DNA of 64,000 bases from Chlamydomonas reinhardtii (GCF_000002595.2 NC_057019.1:2057961-2121960); one strand, 5' to 3'. Shown: positions 12,601 through 24,058, numbered from the stretch's first letter. Translations and numbers: made by a program. Notes: generated by a model from the sequence alone, not told the origin.

Positions 12601-12767
12601 CCTTTGCCCTATTCTCCCAGGCGCTGCTCGACCGCGCGGTGACGCCCTCGCTGCCCAGCGAGGAGGTGACGCGCCTCAGCCTGTCGAAGATCAAGCGCGC
12701 CTACAGCATTCTGAAGGGCAAGGGTAACGCCGGCGCCGGCATGGCGGCTGTGGTTGAGGAGGACTAA
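9697..12767 (+). CDS. SnRK2-like Ser/Thr protein kinase with N-terminal acylation motif
   Basis: Eight exons: 9697-10081, 10267-10363, 10538-10676, 11081-11151, 11540-11630, 11837-11989, 12184-12351, 12621-12767; 416 residues. The protein opens with MGACCSQ, a consensus for N-myristoylation (Gly2) with palmitoylation (Cys4, Cys5), then a short linker. The kinase domain shows the glycine loop [26 protein letters not shown] and GTPEYMGPE (APE replaced by GPE). Blocks such as [25 protein letters not shown] and IKNHPWF match plant and algal SnRK2/SnRK1 kinases best. A charged helical tail and an acidic C-terminus ending VVEED follow the kinase domain. SnRK2 kinases act in osmotic and nutrient-stress signalling; a plasma-membrane site is inferred from the N-terminus only. 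Confidence 0.9.
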
Positions 12768-13904
12768 AGGCAGCAGCTTCAGTGGTGGCGGGAACAGCAG
12801 CAGCAGCAGCGGCTGGCGAACGCTCTGGCGCGAAGCGGAGAGGCGAGCGAGGCGGCTGGCGGGATGAGCGAATGCCGGCGGTGGCGCTTCCCAGTGCCGG
12901 GATCGGGCCGCCGAGCTCTTGCATGATGGATAAGCACGCGGAGGGCAGCTGGGCATGCTGAAGATGACAAGCAGCACCGACCTCTTGGGTCGCGGTGGGC
13001 GCGGTCTCCAGCCACACGGCAGGGCGGGCGCCCGGGGGCAGCACCGCGCATCATCCGCGCCGGTACTGCAGGGCGCGTCGCTTGGAGGTCGCGCCGCCGC
13101 AGGCCATTCCCCCAAGTATGTTTGCAGGGGGCTCACTGGGGGGCATATGTCGTGGGTCTGGGAACTTGCAAGGGGATCTTCACACTGGATTTACTGCATG
13201 TGCACATAGGGGGGTCAACGGAGCATAGGGGCTATCGAGCCCAGGAAAAGCAAACAACAGAACGTAGGGCAGGAAGTGTGTCCTCGTGCCCGTCACGTCG
13301 TGGGCATTACGTCCAGGGGCACGCAGCTGGCCATCTGTGTGTGCCTCGGAAAGACGTTCTGCGGTAGGAGGGAATTCGAATGGGCAGTCGGGTAGGATGA
13401 TCATGTGCGTTTGGAACAGAGCGGCCGCTAGCCATGGGGCGAGGACGCGCGGATTGTGCAGCACGGTTGAGGTCTTACGGCAGGGAACACGTGAGTGCGC
13501 ACTGAACGTTAACAGTGTTGAGTAGGAGGTGATGAGGTCGTAAGCAAGGATGTGTAAGTACATAAGGAACGAGCTCCAAACCTAATGCCTTGAATACCTA
13601 GTCGATGCGACGACATCACAGTAGGCTGAGTCACGGAGCATCAGCCCTTGCCTCGCAATCCCAGGTTGAGAGATGCACGCACGGGGACCTCTTGCATCTC
13701 ACCCACTGCACCCGAGACCTGAGTTACTCGTATCATATAGACATAGCATCAAAGCAGCCACAACTTGGACAACTCTGGAGACAAAACGGGGCGGCCCGTG
13801 GAAAGGGAGCCTTGCGTGGTTGGGGAGTCGACACGCTTTCGTGTCACTGTGGACGAGCTGCGCAAGCTTTGCGATTTGCAACTGTAGCTAGCAAGCACAT
13901 ATCA
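12768..13904. other. 3' UTR of the kinase gene and 5' UTR of the DnaJ gene
   Basis: Two transcripts in tandem meet here. TGTAA at 13553-13557 probably ends the kinase mRNA. The open frame 13605-13904 in front of the DnaJ start is UTR-like in composition and is not used in the model. Confidence 0.6.
13553..13557 (+). promoter_or_regulatory. TGTAA polyadenylation signal of the kinase gene
   Basis: TGTAA about 785 bases after the kinase stop and about 350 bases before the next start codon. It is a sensible position for a volvocine 3' end. Confidence 0.55.
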
Positions 13905-16320
13905 ATGTCAGACCATTGGCGAACCCTCGGCGTGGCGCCTGGGGCGACGCAAGACGAAATCAAAGGCGCTTTCAGGAAATTAGCACTACAGCACCATCCC
14001 GATAGGTAAATATGTATCACATAAGTTGATTGTCCTACATAAGCATGCTCTGGGCACAACAGGGACGAAAGTTGAATGCTGTCGCAAATGCAGGCACGCG
14101 GGCGCAACACAGGCCCAGCAAGATCAAGCAGCTTCACGATTCAAGGTCAGTTTGCTTTCTGGAGGGAAATGGGTCCTAGTGGGTGGGCGTTAGTAGTAAA
14201 ACCCGGGTTCCCGGTGAGGGCGCTCGGCTTGCAGCGGCACCGGCACGGCCGGCCCCAGTCACGAAGGTTTGTGGCCGGGCCGTGCTTCAGGTCGGGGGCG
14301 GTCACATACTGTGGGATGATCAAGCTGTGGTGTGCGCGGTTGCGGTTTTGACACAACCTGCGCGCTGGCCGCGGAGGATGATGAATGAGGTTCTGCCGGT
14401 GATGTGGAGGGTAGCATGCCCGACCTCCCAGGCTGCAGCAGACGTGGAACCGGACCGGGGTGCTCAGCGCGAGGAACAAGCCCGATAGTAGTGAGCAGAT
14501 GAATGGGCCACCGCGCTCCCGATGGCGTGCACGGACTGCACGGACAATTACCACACGTCCCTGTATCCACAGGCCATCACAGAAGCCTATGACGTGCTTA
14601 CTGACGGTAAGTGCGCTGCTGCAAGCCGCCACCGTTGGATGTGCGCCCGCCGGCGCCTAAGATGCGGGATGCATTTGGGAGCGTGTGCACCACACTCTAG
14701 GCCGGTGCCCCTCGCAATGTCCATGGCCCACACAGTTGACAACGAACGTCTGCGTATGTGTGCGGGCGCACACCTGTGAATGTGCGCGTGTGCGCTGTGT
14801 GTCCGCAGACCGGAAGCGCTCGCAGTATGAGGCATCCCGATCAGGTGGCTATGGGCGAGGCGGCGGCGGCGGCAGCAGCAGCAGCTCTGGCTACGGGCGA
14901 GGCGGCGGCTATGGCCAGACTTACGGCAGTAGCGCGGGAGTCAACACGGACTGGGCCAAGAGCCGATACACACACGGGGGGGACTACGGCCGCGTGCGGA
15001 TAAGTGAGTGGGTCGAGGCAGTGGCGGCGGGCAGCTGAAGAGGTGGGCCGCGGGAAAAGTGGAGGGGGAGTAGGGGAGGCGGTCAGGTGGAGCTATAAGA
15101 TGGGGAATGCATTGGTACGGGCACGGCGCGCGCTGGTGTGATTCACGTCATCCTCCATGGCGTGGCTAGTCATGCCTGGACCCAGCCCCTGCCCCGATGT
15201 CCCCCTACTCCCTGTCCCCCTGTTGGGTGTGGTCATTAGAACCGTTGACCTGTACCGGTATACCCCCAACACCTTCCTCCCTTCCCCTCCTGCAGCCTGG
15301 TTTCAAGAGCTGCAGCGCGCGGTAGGCTCCCGCAAGCTGGAGGCGGGCTTCGGACTGGCGGCGGTGGGGCTGTTGCTGTTTGGCGGCGCGGCGGTAGACG
15401 CGGTGTGGAGCGCGCGGAACAAGGGGGTGAGCGGCGCTGTGGCGGGCAGCGGCCAGCGGGTAGGGGTGCGGAAGGGGGGGCCCAGAAGGAATAGGTCAGG
15501 AGGCGACACGGGGAGCTGGCGGCCTGGAGCTTGCACGTTGGGCTGCATGGTAACGTGTTGATTGGTGCCGCAATTTCCATCTCCCCCTCCACCTCCGTGG
15601 TGTGACCCTGCAGAAAAGCTTCAGTGACTTCCAATCGATGCGGTCTGGGTCAACAGCGGCGGCCGGCGGGCAGGGCGGGGGCGAGGCGGCGGCGGCGACC
15701 GCTGGCGCCGAGCCCCTTGGCCGACCCAAGCCCTACACTCCCGCGGTGGGTTGCACCTCCAGGTGCGCATGCCGGTGTGTTCGGTGTTGTCCTGGTTTTA
15801 GTCGCATTCGGAAAACGTCGAGCTTGTGGCCGTGCGGCTCCGCGGCACAACTCACGGTTGGTTGGTGCTACCACAGCCTGCCGTCGTGTGCCCATGTAAC
15901 GTTGAGGTCCTCTCACCGCCTGCATTCGCTCCCTACAACCTGCGGCTTGCTGTGCCGGCTGCCGCGCACAGGCATAGCCGCTCCATGGCGCAGCAGCGCG
16001 GCGCCGGCGGCGGGTCCTCATTGTTCCCCACCGCCCAGGAGCGACACCTGGCGGAGCTGCCGCTGGCGGAGCTGATAGCAGCTGAGGAGGAGGCGTGCGC
16101 CGCAGAGCAGGAGGAGCGAGACAGGGAGGAACGGGAGCGGGAGGAGCCGCGGCGGGGGCGCCGCGGCGGTGACGCGGGCGGTGGTGTGGGGGCGGCAGGA
16201 GGGGCGGGCGCGCGGACACAGGGTGTGTATGTGGACCGGGCGGTCATCATTCCGCCGCCTAGTCCGCCCGGCCAGATGGCCGGGCACAGGCCTGCGCCGG
16301 CGGCTGCGACCGGCGCCTGA
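13905..16320 (+). CDS. DnaJ (type III J-domain) membrane protein, DjC72-like
   Basis: Seven exons: 13905-14005, 14094-14145, 14573-14606, 14809-15003, 15296-15426, 15614-15762, 15972-16320; 336 residues. The J domain is at the very N-terminus ([13 protein letters not shown] motif split by intron 1, AYDVLTD). A Gly/Ser/Tyr-rich GYGRGG segment follows, then one hydrophobic helix ([16 protein letters not shown]), the block [14 protein letters not shown] and a charged Glu/Arg-rich tail. Order and motifs resemble Arabidopsis DjC72, including its MVDHYQVLGV start and LWKMRNSGKSFEEA after the helix, which is why I start at 13905 and not at the upstream in-frame ATG at 13605. The J domain should stimulate an Hsp70; which membrane it sits in cannot be read from the sequence. 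Confidence 0.85.
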
Positions 16321-16655
16321 AATGCGGTGGCGGTGGTGGCGCAGTGGGTGCATAGCAGTGGGTGCTGGGACTGTCCCCTCTGTAACATCCGCATTCATAG
16401 CAGTGATATGTAAGGGGCACGGGTGTTATATTATTGGCGTGCGCTGCAGTGGGCAGAAGACAGCAACTCTGCAAGGCTCGGGCGTAGGCAGGCTGGGCCG
16501 ATGGAAGTGTTTCGTGCGGCGACATGCTGGTGAATGCTCTGCCGTGCGCCATGGTGGTTATTCCAGGAGGTATACAGTAATAGATACTGTTTGAACTGTC
16601 ATCAGACATAACCTGACATATGTAGCCTTCATGGCGCCTTGACACGCAGAAGAGG
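16321..16655. other. Short intergenic stretch between DnaJ and phosphoesterase genes
   Basis: It holds the end of the DnaJ transcript (TGTAA at 16381-16385, second copy at 16409-16413) and the promoter and 5' UTR of the next gene. No coding exon is supported. Confidence 0.6.
16381..16385 (+). promoter_or_regulatory. TGTAA polyadenylation signal of the DnaJ gene
   Basis: TGTAA 61 bases after the stop; a second copy follows 28 bases later at 16409-16413. Confidence 0.5.
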
Positions 16656-19600
16656 ATGGGTGTGCTGAAGCGGGAGGATGATGGCGAGCCGGACTCTGAC
16701 TCCTCGGAGGGAGCATCGCTTCTCCACCGAACACCAGGACCTTTAGCAGTCGAACCTGGGCCCTCAAGCCAGACGGGGGCTCCAAGCTGGGCAGGCGGGT
16801 TCATGCAGAAGACGGTTCGTCGCGCAACAGAGGCATTGGGCGCAGTAAAACATGGCTCGATAGTAAATAGCAAGGTTGCCACAGTTGTTTTAGCATCATG
16901 CGCGCTCCTCGCGGGTATCTACTTGCTCGCGAGCGCTGCTCAGAGCGCGACCGAGAGGTGAGCCCTTGAAACAACACGATGTATGCATTTCAGCGTTCGC
17001 GCAGCGAAAGTCCTGCTTTGTCCACGCAACCTTTCGGCTCCAAACCACCGCACTTCCCTCCCCACACCTCCACACTGCGTGACCATACCCCCACCCTGCG
17101 CCCTGCCTCCGCGCTCGCTCCCGCGCAGCGAGGGTGACATTCGCGTGGCGCTGCTCGCTGACGCGCACCTGATCGGGCCGCAGTACGTGTGCTGCACTGA
17201 AAGCAATGACGTGGATAACGAGTCCATAATGAAGACCGTGGAGCGGCTGAAAGCAGCGCAGCGGCAGGTGCGGGCGCGGTGTGTTTGTGGTGTGCTCGAT
17301 TGGGGAGCGATCAGAGGATTGTCGGGGGCTGATGAGGGACGCCGGGGCTAGATTCGTGCCCGCCGACCTGCAGGACCAAGTCCCAGGTCTTATTCGTGCA
17401 CACGTCGAGAGCGTCTGGCGGTTGAGTAGCAGGTGCAGGCAGGGGTGGCGAGCGAGACCCCCCCCCCCGCGCCGCGCCACGCGCCCAGTTCCTTGGTCCC
17501 ATGACTCCCCCCCATCACAGATCGAGGCTCTGTCTCCGCCCCCCGCGGCGGTTGTGTTCCTGGGAGACGTGATCCACAATGGCTATCACTCCCACGACTT
17601 CGAGTGGTGCGTGCCGTGGTGCCTGGGCTCGGGGCGGCGGGAGCGAGGGGCGATCGCGCCACCTGCCGGCACTCGCGTGCTGTTGCTGCTCCTAACCTAG
17701 GGTACCGTTCGTGTGTATGTGTAACAATACAAACCCATGAAGCTGCGGAGCAGGCTTGGAAGCACACGGACGTGTGAGCACGTGTACGGTAGTCCTGGAC
17801 CAAGGCACGTCACTGCACGGCTTGCCCTCCCATGGCAACGATCACTGGTGTTGCTGTTCTGATGTTCCTGATGTGCTTCACGTGTGCCTCCTGCCACTGG
17901 CTAGGTACCTCGCCAACCGCAACGCATACACTGTGGGCGGCGAGATATTCAGCAACTTCAGTGTGCCGGTGGGTGGGGCGGCGGACGGGGGCCCGGTTGG
18001 GGTGGCTGCTGTGGGTGGGATGGCGGGCCGCTGCGGGATTTGGGGAATGCAGGGTTAGAGGAGGCTAGGCCGAGGGGCTAGGCGGAGGAACCTGGGGTGG
18101 GCGGACAGTGCCCCACCGCATTGCATCTTGCAACAGTTCCATGGCCGCCAGTGCCCCCCATGAGTCAACGAGCAGCTTTGTCTCCTCGCGTTCTTGCCGC
18201 AGGTGCGCTACCTGTGGGGCAACCACGATTATCACGTGAGTGGTGCGGCGGTGGGACCTGACGCCAGGGCAGGTGAACTCATTGCAGTGATGTGAATGAG
18301 GATTTGGCAGCTTACCTGGGGTTTAGCGGGGGCACAGTGCAGCCACACGGCACGTCGCCATCCCGCATACCCGGATGCGCTGACGTCTGCACAGGGACAC
18401 ACCCAACGAAATCCCCAAGTTACTCCGTCATCATGCGTGCGTGTGAACACGTGCGTGTTGCCCCCCCGACCTCAGACCACCTGCGGCAGCGCAGCGGACT
18501 CGTACGACCGCACAGGGCTGAGCCACCGCCTGTTCAGGCACTTCCTGGGGCCGGCAGCGCTGCCGTACAGCGCCATACAACTGGGGCGGTACAAACTCAT
18601 CTTCCTGAATGGTGTGTGGCTGGTGGCGACGGCGATGGCGGGCCGCGGCAGCATGTGCCTCGGTATTGTATTGGCGTGAGGATGGCGACGGCTTGGGGAC
18701 CTGGTCCGAAATGGTGCTTCAGAACCTGCCGTAAGCACATACGGCACCCGAACCCGCACACACCAACACAAGCCGCACCTTCCCACCGGCGCAGCAATGC
18801 TGGGCCCCTCCTGGGACCCCACCCACCCGCGCTGCGACACCAAGTATGCAAGCCTGGGCGCCGAGCAGCTGCTGTGGCTGGAGCGACAGCTGTCGGGAGG
18901 GGGAGGCGGCGGAGGCAGCGGCGGAGGCAGCGGAGGCCAGACGGCGGCGTTCGTGTTCATGCACCACCCGCTGCCAGGTGGGGTCCAGGGTGTAATGTGA
19001 ATGCCGCATTGCCATTGGGCGTGCGGGTGTGAGCAAGAGAGGCTAGGCAGCCCTGTTTGCACGTTGGTGAGTTACTCGAACTGACGGCGCCTGCCCCTCG
19101 CAAAACTCGCAAAACACGCATTATCTACCCGCATGCCCCACGTGCCCCGACCCCTCGACTCCCCAAACACACAGTCGCGCTGCGCAATGAGGCTCCGGAG
19201 CTGAAGCACCCAGACGTGCTGAGTGTGCTGCTGGCGCACTCAGACGCCGTAATGGCCGTGTTCTCTGGCCACTACCACAGGCGCGTTTGATTGTGTGCGT
19301 ACGTGTGTGTATATGTGTATGTGTCTGTGTGTGTGTGTGCGCGCGCGCGCGAGCGTGTGTATGCACGTGTTTCTTTGGAGAACCAGCTAACTTCAGCAAT
19401 GCCGAGTATAGCGGTCGGGCGCGAAGCGACAGCCCCTACACCTGTCACCCGCTCTTTACCCGCCTAACCGGCTCTTCATCCTGCATGCCCACCGCACACA
19501 CCGCCTGTGCAGGGGCCTAGACTGGCGCAACGCCTACCCCTTCCCCGTTCTGACGCTACCGGCGTGCCGCTACGACTCAGACAACTGGTTCCTCATGAAC

Positions 19601-19782
19601 CTGCCCAGGGAGGGCCCACTGAGGTGGGGGGGCTGCGCGAGGCAGGCAGACTGCCAGAGACAGCCAGAGGCAGCCCGACAGCCAGATAGGCAACGCCAAC
19701 ACGTCTCCGGCGGGACTGCTTCTTTAAATTGACTGGCTTGGGGAGCAAGTCCCGGACGTGTGTGTGTGTGTGTGTGTGTGTG

Positions 19783-19821
<39 letters not shown>

Positions 19822-21621
19822 AAGAGCTCACCTACAGGCAGTAGATGAAGTATGGGCATGTGCATGTGTGTGTGTGTGTGCCGTATGCCGCGCGGCTGCA
19901 GGTCCTGGCGGTTGCTGGACTGGGAGAAGAACAAGGGCGGCGCGCGCTGCTCCGACACCTGGGTCTACCCGGCAGCAGGTTTAGGGCAAGGACCGGCCGT
20001 GGCGGCAGTTGGCGAGGTTGCAGGGGGCGAGTTTGCAGGAGGGGCAGGCGGAGTAGGAGGTGCAAATGCAGGGCCTGCAGGCTTTGCAGCCTCTGCACCC
20101 CACCCCATGGACCCCCAGCCGCAAGAGACGGGTGAGTTGACGCGCTGCCGTATTAATCTGCCTGCGTGCTCCTGCCTTACAGTAGCAACGGTGGCGACAT
20201 GACCACCCCTCACCGCCACCGCCACTCCTGGGTCTCGGTGCTTGGCGCTTGCAGGCAGCTGCGGCACCCCCCGGCTGGAGGAGGTGGGCACCTACGAACT
20301 GGAGGCCGTGCAGGTGCGCGCGAGAGTGTGTGCGCGTGTGTGTATGTCTGCAAAGAAGATGCTCTTGGTGGCTGTGTGTGTGAGAGAGAGAAGGGGGGAA
20401 GAGAGAGAGACAGAGAGGTCCTGTATGGTTGCGATATTACAAAGAAGGGACAGTCCGACCAAGCAAGGGTGCCCAGCACCCAGGTCAAGAGGGACCATCT
20501 CCGGCCCGAAGGGAAACCACCCTCCCCCCAGTTGGCTACCGACCTTCCACAACCGTGCAACAGGTCTTCGCGTAAAGCGTGTCTCGGCAGCTGCACAGCG
20601 AGTCGAAGTCCTGTATGACTCTCCACCTTGGACCTCCTTGGCCCCCTCCCCCCCCCCCGTTGTCCAGCATAGGCCACGCTCTCCTCCTCGCTCTATTGCA
20701 TTGGGTTTGGTTTAGTTTGGGCTGGTATCTACAACCCCCGCCCCCCCCCCCAACAGGCCGTGGACGACGTGCCGGGACCCACCGGCCACCAATTCAACCC
20801 AGAGCCGCCCTGCTGCCTCACATTCCAGCGAGCCTTCCTGGAGCGGTGCCTGCAGGTGCGTGTGTTGAACCGTGTATGCGGCACATCGGACAGAGCCAAT
20901 TCATCACCCGCGCGGCTTCAAGCCTTGACTCCCACCGCACCACCACCGCTTGCTCCTCCACCGCCCCTTCCGCCTCACCCTTCCCTGACCCAGCCCTTCA
21001 ATGACTCCTCTCCCTCCGTTTCTCCGCCTTGCCCCTCCGCTGCAGGAGGGCCCCACTGCCGCCTGCTGCGGCATCCTGGGCGAGCACCTGCGACCCAGCT
21101 CCGCCGCGTACGGCGCCAGCTGCATGTGCTGGCCGCCCTTCTGGAGCCAGGTGCGTGGGGGCGGGCGGGCGGGCAGGCGGGCGGGCGGGCGTAGGGGGTA
21201 GCTCATTCGTGTTTGGACGGCGTAGTTATCACTGACATGCGCTCAGCAAGCGGAATCTGGGGGTAGGCGGGCGGACACGCAGGACGTCCGGTTCCTCATT
21301 TTCTACTGTTCCCAGTTTCCAAACTAGTTTACAACACACACGCATGCCCCTTTCCCCTTGTGCTTTTCCACAGCACACACACATACACACACTGTCTTTG
21401 CACAATGTTTTTCTTGCGCTCTTTAACACACACACACCCACACACACATGTACATATCCACATATACACAGGCCCAGGACGCCTTCCGGGAGGCGGGCCA
21501 CAACGCCAGCGCGGTGCTGGAGCGGTGCGCGCGCGAGCACGGCAAGGCGCTGCAGTGGCCGGGCCGGGTGGGCGGCTCCTGCCTACTGCCCGGCAGCAGG
21601 GAGCTGCCGCCGGTGGCGTGA
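16656..21621 (+). CDS. Membrane-anchored metallophosphoesterase with C-terminal eight-cysteine domain
   Basis: Fourteen exons: 16656-16957, 17129-17267, 17521-17606, 17905-17968, 18203-18235, 18476-18611, 18795-18977, 19175-19280, 19513-19623, 19902-20131, 20255-20313, 20757-20855, 21046-21150, 21472-21621; 600 residues. Residues 74-95 form one transmembrane helix, suggesting a type II protein with a lumenal or extracellular catalytic part. The calcineurin-like fold shows all metal motifs in order: ADAH, GDVIH, GNHD, MHHPL and GHYH. A Gly/Ala-rich linker leads to a domain with cysteines at 503, 514, 523/524, 542/544, 570 and 588, i.e. the C-C-CC-CxC-C-C pattern of plant nsLTP-type proteins. 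Exon 8 ends at a probable GC donor. The substrate is unknown; similar enzymes hydrolyse phosphomonoesters or phosphodiesters. Confidence 0.88.
19281..19512 (+). other. Probable GC-AG intron
   Basis: The reading frame from GHYHR into GLDWRN continues only if the 5' splice site is CACAG/GCGCGT. The nearest GT (19285) puts the next exon in a frame that loses the conserved block SDNWFLMNLP. The intron also carries a short TG/GC tract. Confidence 0.6.
19757..19820. repeat. Intronic (TG)n tract
   Basis: Interrupted dinucleotide repeat in the intron between exons 9 and 10 of the phosphoesterase gene, followed by GTTAAAGAGC, the inverted form of a short motif also seen at 21417, 48770 and 49757. Confidence 0.9.
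20695..20745 (-). repeat. Dispersed intronic repeat, module 1 (copy A)
   Basis: Read on the minus strand it contains GTAGATACCAGCCCAAAC followed by TAAACCAAACCCAATGCA. Closely similar sequence occurs at about 46026-46062 and 56190-56218, inside introns or non-coding DNA of unrelated genes. Confidence 0.6.
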
Positions 21622-21630
21622 GCGTGCGGG

Positions 21631-21737
21631 CGGTGGTGGTGGTGGTGGTAGTGGTGGTGGTGGTGGTGGTGGTGGTGGTGGTGGTGGTGGTGGTGGTGGT
21701 GGTGGTGGTGGTGGTGGTGGTGGTGGTGGTGGTGGTG
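21631..21737. repeat. (GGT)n trinucleotide array, about 34 copies
   Basis: A nearly perfect array starting 10 bases after the phosphoesterase stop, so in the 3' UTR. One GTA interrupts it near 21649. The long frames seen across it encode single-residue runs and are not genes. Confidence 0.95.
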
Positions 21738-22176
21738 CCGGGCGTGGGTAGCTGTAGCGCGTGATGGCTGCGTCCCTGGTGCAGCGCTTGGGTTTAGGGA
21801 GTGCAAGGAAGAAAGGCAGTGTATGCAACGCGGTAATGGGGAGAGGTTGCTTTCACGTGCCCATGCAAACCAGGAAACGCAAGAAGACTCACAGGCGGGA
21901 AGCTGCTTAGGCCGCGGTCTGCGTGCCCTCCGCGGGTAAAGTCTTGGGGGAGGGGGAGGAAAAGGCCGGGGTTAGTTGCAGTGTTCAGTTGCACAGTGTT
22001 GCCCATTTGTATTGCTCAAATGCATGCGGTAAGATGAATGTTGCGTGGGGAGGAAAGGGTGGGTGGCAGGACGACGCGTGCAGCCGCGGTGGGCAGGACG
22101 AACGGCTGCGATGAGGTATGGGCGTTTTGGGGGGCGCGTCAGTCCACGTCGGCGCGCTACAACACGCGTATTGTAT

Positions 22177-22181
22177 TGTAA
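22177..22181 (+). promoter_or_regulatory. TGTAA polyadenylation signal of the phosphoesterase gene
   Basis: TGTAA about 556 bases after the stop and 91 bases before the next start codon. Confidence 0.5.
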
Positions 22182-22271
22182 CTGTAGCGCTGGCGCAAGC
22201 ACTGTTGTTTCCCCTAGGTTGAGAGACTTTCCCTCACCGAGCCTCGCGGGACAGCGCCAGCAACTGGAGCA

Positions 22272-23723
22272 ATGTCGTCAGCAATCCAGAGCGTGACTGC
22301 TGCAGCTACTGTAAGAGTTCCGCCCCATCGCAGCAGCGCTATGCGCGGCGGCTTGCAGCCGCCGTGGGCCGCAGCGGTCCAAGGCGCGCGGCGGGTCACT
22401 GCCGGCTTCGAGCTGACTTGCCAACGCGCCGCCAACGCGCGAAACGCTCGCGTGGCCAAGGTGGCGGCGAGGGCGCTGCAGCCGGAGCAGCAGCCGGGAG
22501 GCCGTGCCGCCGAGGGCGCGGCTGCAGCCGCCGGCAGCCAGCAACCTGACCAGCAGGCAGTGCGGCGGGTCACTGTCGCCAACAGCACAGACCTGGCGGC
22601 GCGGGGCTCGCCGGGCTCACAGGCCGGAGGCGAGCCCACGGGCGGGGCCCGCACCCAGGGAAAGGAGCAGGCCGACACGGAGGTGACCGAGCACGAGCAC
22701 GAGCACGGGCACGGTGCTCAGGACGACCGCACGTCGCTGAAAGGGCATGTCGCAGCCGCCGCGTTGGGAGCTGCGGCCGGCACCGCGGCGGCGGCCGCCG
22801 CCGTGTCGCCGGCGACGCCGGCAGCGGCGGCACCCGTCGGTGGCGTTACGGGCCGTGCCATTATGGCGGCAGGTGGGGGGTAGGCGTGTGTGGCCAGGGA
22901 GTGACTGAGTCCCTTGGTGGCCTGGGCTGCTGTGCGCAACGCGGGGGCTATGCGCAGCATGGCAAGTGTGTGTATACGGTAACTGAGCTTGAGCAAACAC
23001 AGTGTGTCGAGGCACATGCTACCATGTGCGGTGATGTGCTGCTCCTGCCGCTGGCTGCACGTGTGCACACGCAGGAGCACTGGGCGGGGCTGTGGTGGGA
23101 GACCTGCTGCTGGGCGGCGCGAAGGCGGAGGTGGGGACGTGGGGTGCAGGCGGCGGCATGCGCTGGGGCATGCAGCGGTGTAGGCTGCCGTCGTTGGGGT
23201 CCCCGTGCCGTGGTGGTGTACGGTAAATGCACGTGTTGGGCCATGTGCTGAGCAATGCCATGGCTGTGTGCTATGTGTGCGCGTGCTGTGTACAGGACGT
23301 GGAGACGGACAAAGACGTGGAGCGGGAGATGGAGGCCGCTGCCGACAAGGTACGCGAGGCGCGTGAGGGCGCGTATGGGCGGGGGTTGGTCAGCTGCGTT
23401 CTTGGTGGCTTCGTTCCCAGTGCTGCTACCGCGGTGCGGAGAACGTGGAAGCGCGGAGAGAAGCGACATAGCCGTTGCAGTTGCGTCGCAGGAAACAATA
23501 CTTTCGCAAAACTCTGACGCCCGGCGCGGTCGATCCTCCGTGGCTGCAGGTGGTGTACAGGCTGCGCGAGGCCAGGGCCAGCGGCACACTGCGCTCCAGG
23601 CGGAAGCATGACGCCGGCAGTGAGGCAGCGGGTGCCAGTGGCGGCGGCGACAGCGGCAGCAGCGGCGCCAGCTCGGGCGACGGCCACGGCCACGGCGCGG
23701 AGACGGGGCAGCGCGACGTGTAG
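22272..23723 (+). CDS. Orphan protein with glycine-zipper segment
   Basis: Four exons: 22272-22872, 23075-23130, 23296-23349, 23550-23723; 294 residues. I do not recognise the family. The N-terminal third is Ala/Arg-rich with few acidic residues (up to about residue 75), which fits an organelle transit peptide. A His/Glu cluster (TEHEHEHGHG) follows. Near residues 185-217, joined by exons 1 and 2, is a small-residue hydrophobic stretch of glycine-zipper type (GRAIMAAGGALGGAVVGDLL), a possible membrane helix. An acidic then basic helix (EREMEAAADK, VVYRLREARA) and a Gly/Ser/His tail complete it. Exon 2 is inferred because it is the only small exon that restores phase between exons 1 and 3. Confidence 0.65.
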
Positions 23724-23947
23724 CGGGTGCAAGAAAGCGGTGCTGGGGGTGTGACACAGATGAGCATTGGCGCTCGAGTTGCTGCATGCTGAGGACGTTG
23801 GCTGTCGTGGGCTGCGACGCTACATATTGCTTTGCTGGGGTTGGCTGGAGGTATCTTATGTGTCGGAGGTTCCGTGCGGTGACGTAGGTGAATGCTGAGG
23901 AGCGGGGACCGGCGGGAGGGGCGGGGCGAGTGAAACTCCAGAGCATT

Positions 23948-23952
23948 TTACA
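23948..23952 (-). promoter_or_regulatory. TGTAA polyadenylation signal, minus-strand gene
   Basis: TTACA on the plus strand (TGTAA on the minus), about 620 bases after the stop of the VID27-like gene. No nearer minus-strand copy was seen. Confidence 0.45.
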
Positions 23953-24053
23953 ATAGCAATTGTGTGCGGTTGTTGGTCAGGATTGCCCGCAGTACTGTCG
24001 CACCCATGCACCCTCTCCTTGTACAACAACAGCAGCACGCAGCGTTGCACAAC

Positions 24054-24058
24054 TGTAA
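24054..24058 (+). promoter_or_regulatory. TGTAA polyadenylation signal, plus-strand gene
   Basis: TGTAA 331 bases after the stop of the glycine-zipper gene. It lies beyond the minus-strand signal at 23948-23952, so the two convergent transcripts would overlap. Confidence 0.5.

Larger units (their letters stand above)
21622..22271. other. 3' UTR of the phosphoesterase gene and promoter of the next gene
   Basis: Apart from the GGT array and a TGTAA at 22177-22181 I see nothing definite here. The next start codon is only about 90 bases beyond that signal. Confidence 0.55.

Noticed and set aside
13605-13904. In-frame N-terminal extension of the DnaJ protein
   Set aside because: The composition is UTR-like and the plant relative DjC72 starts at the J domain (MVDHYQV), matching MSDHWRT at 13905.
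21360-21806. ORFs with poly-Val, poly-Gly, poly-His or poly-Pro across the GGT array
   Set aside because: They are frames of one trinucleotide repeat in a 3' UTR.
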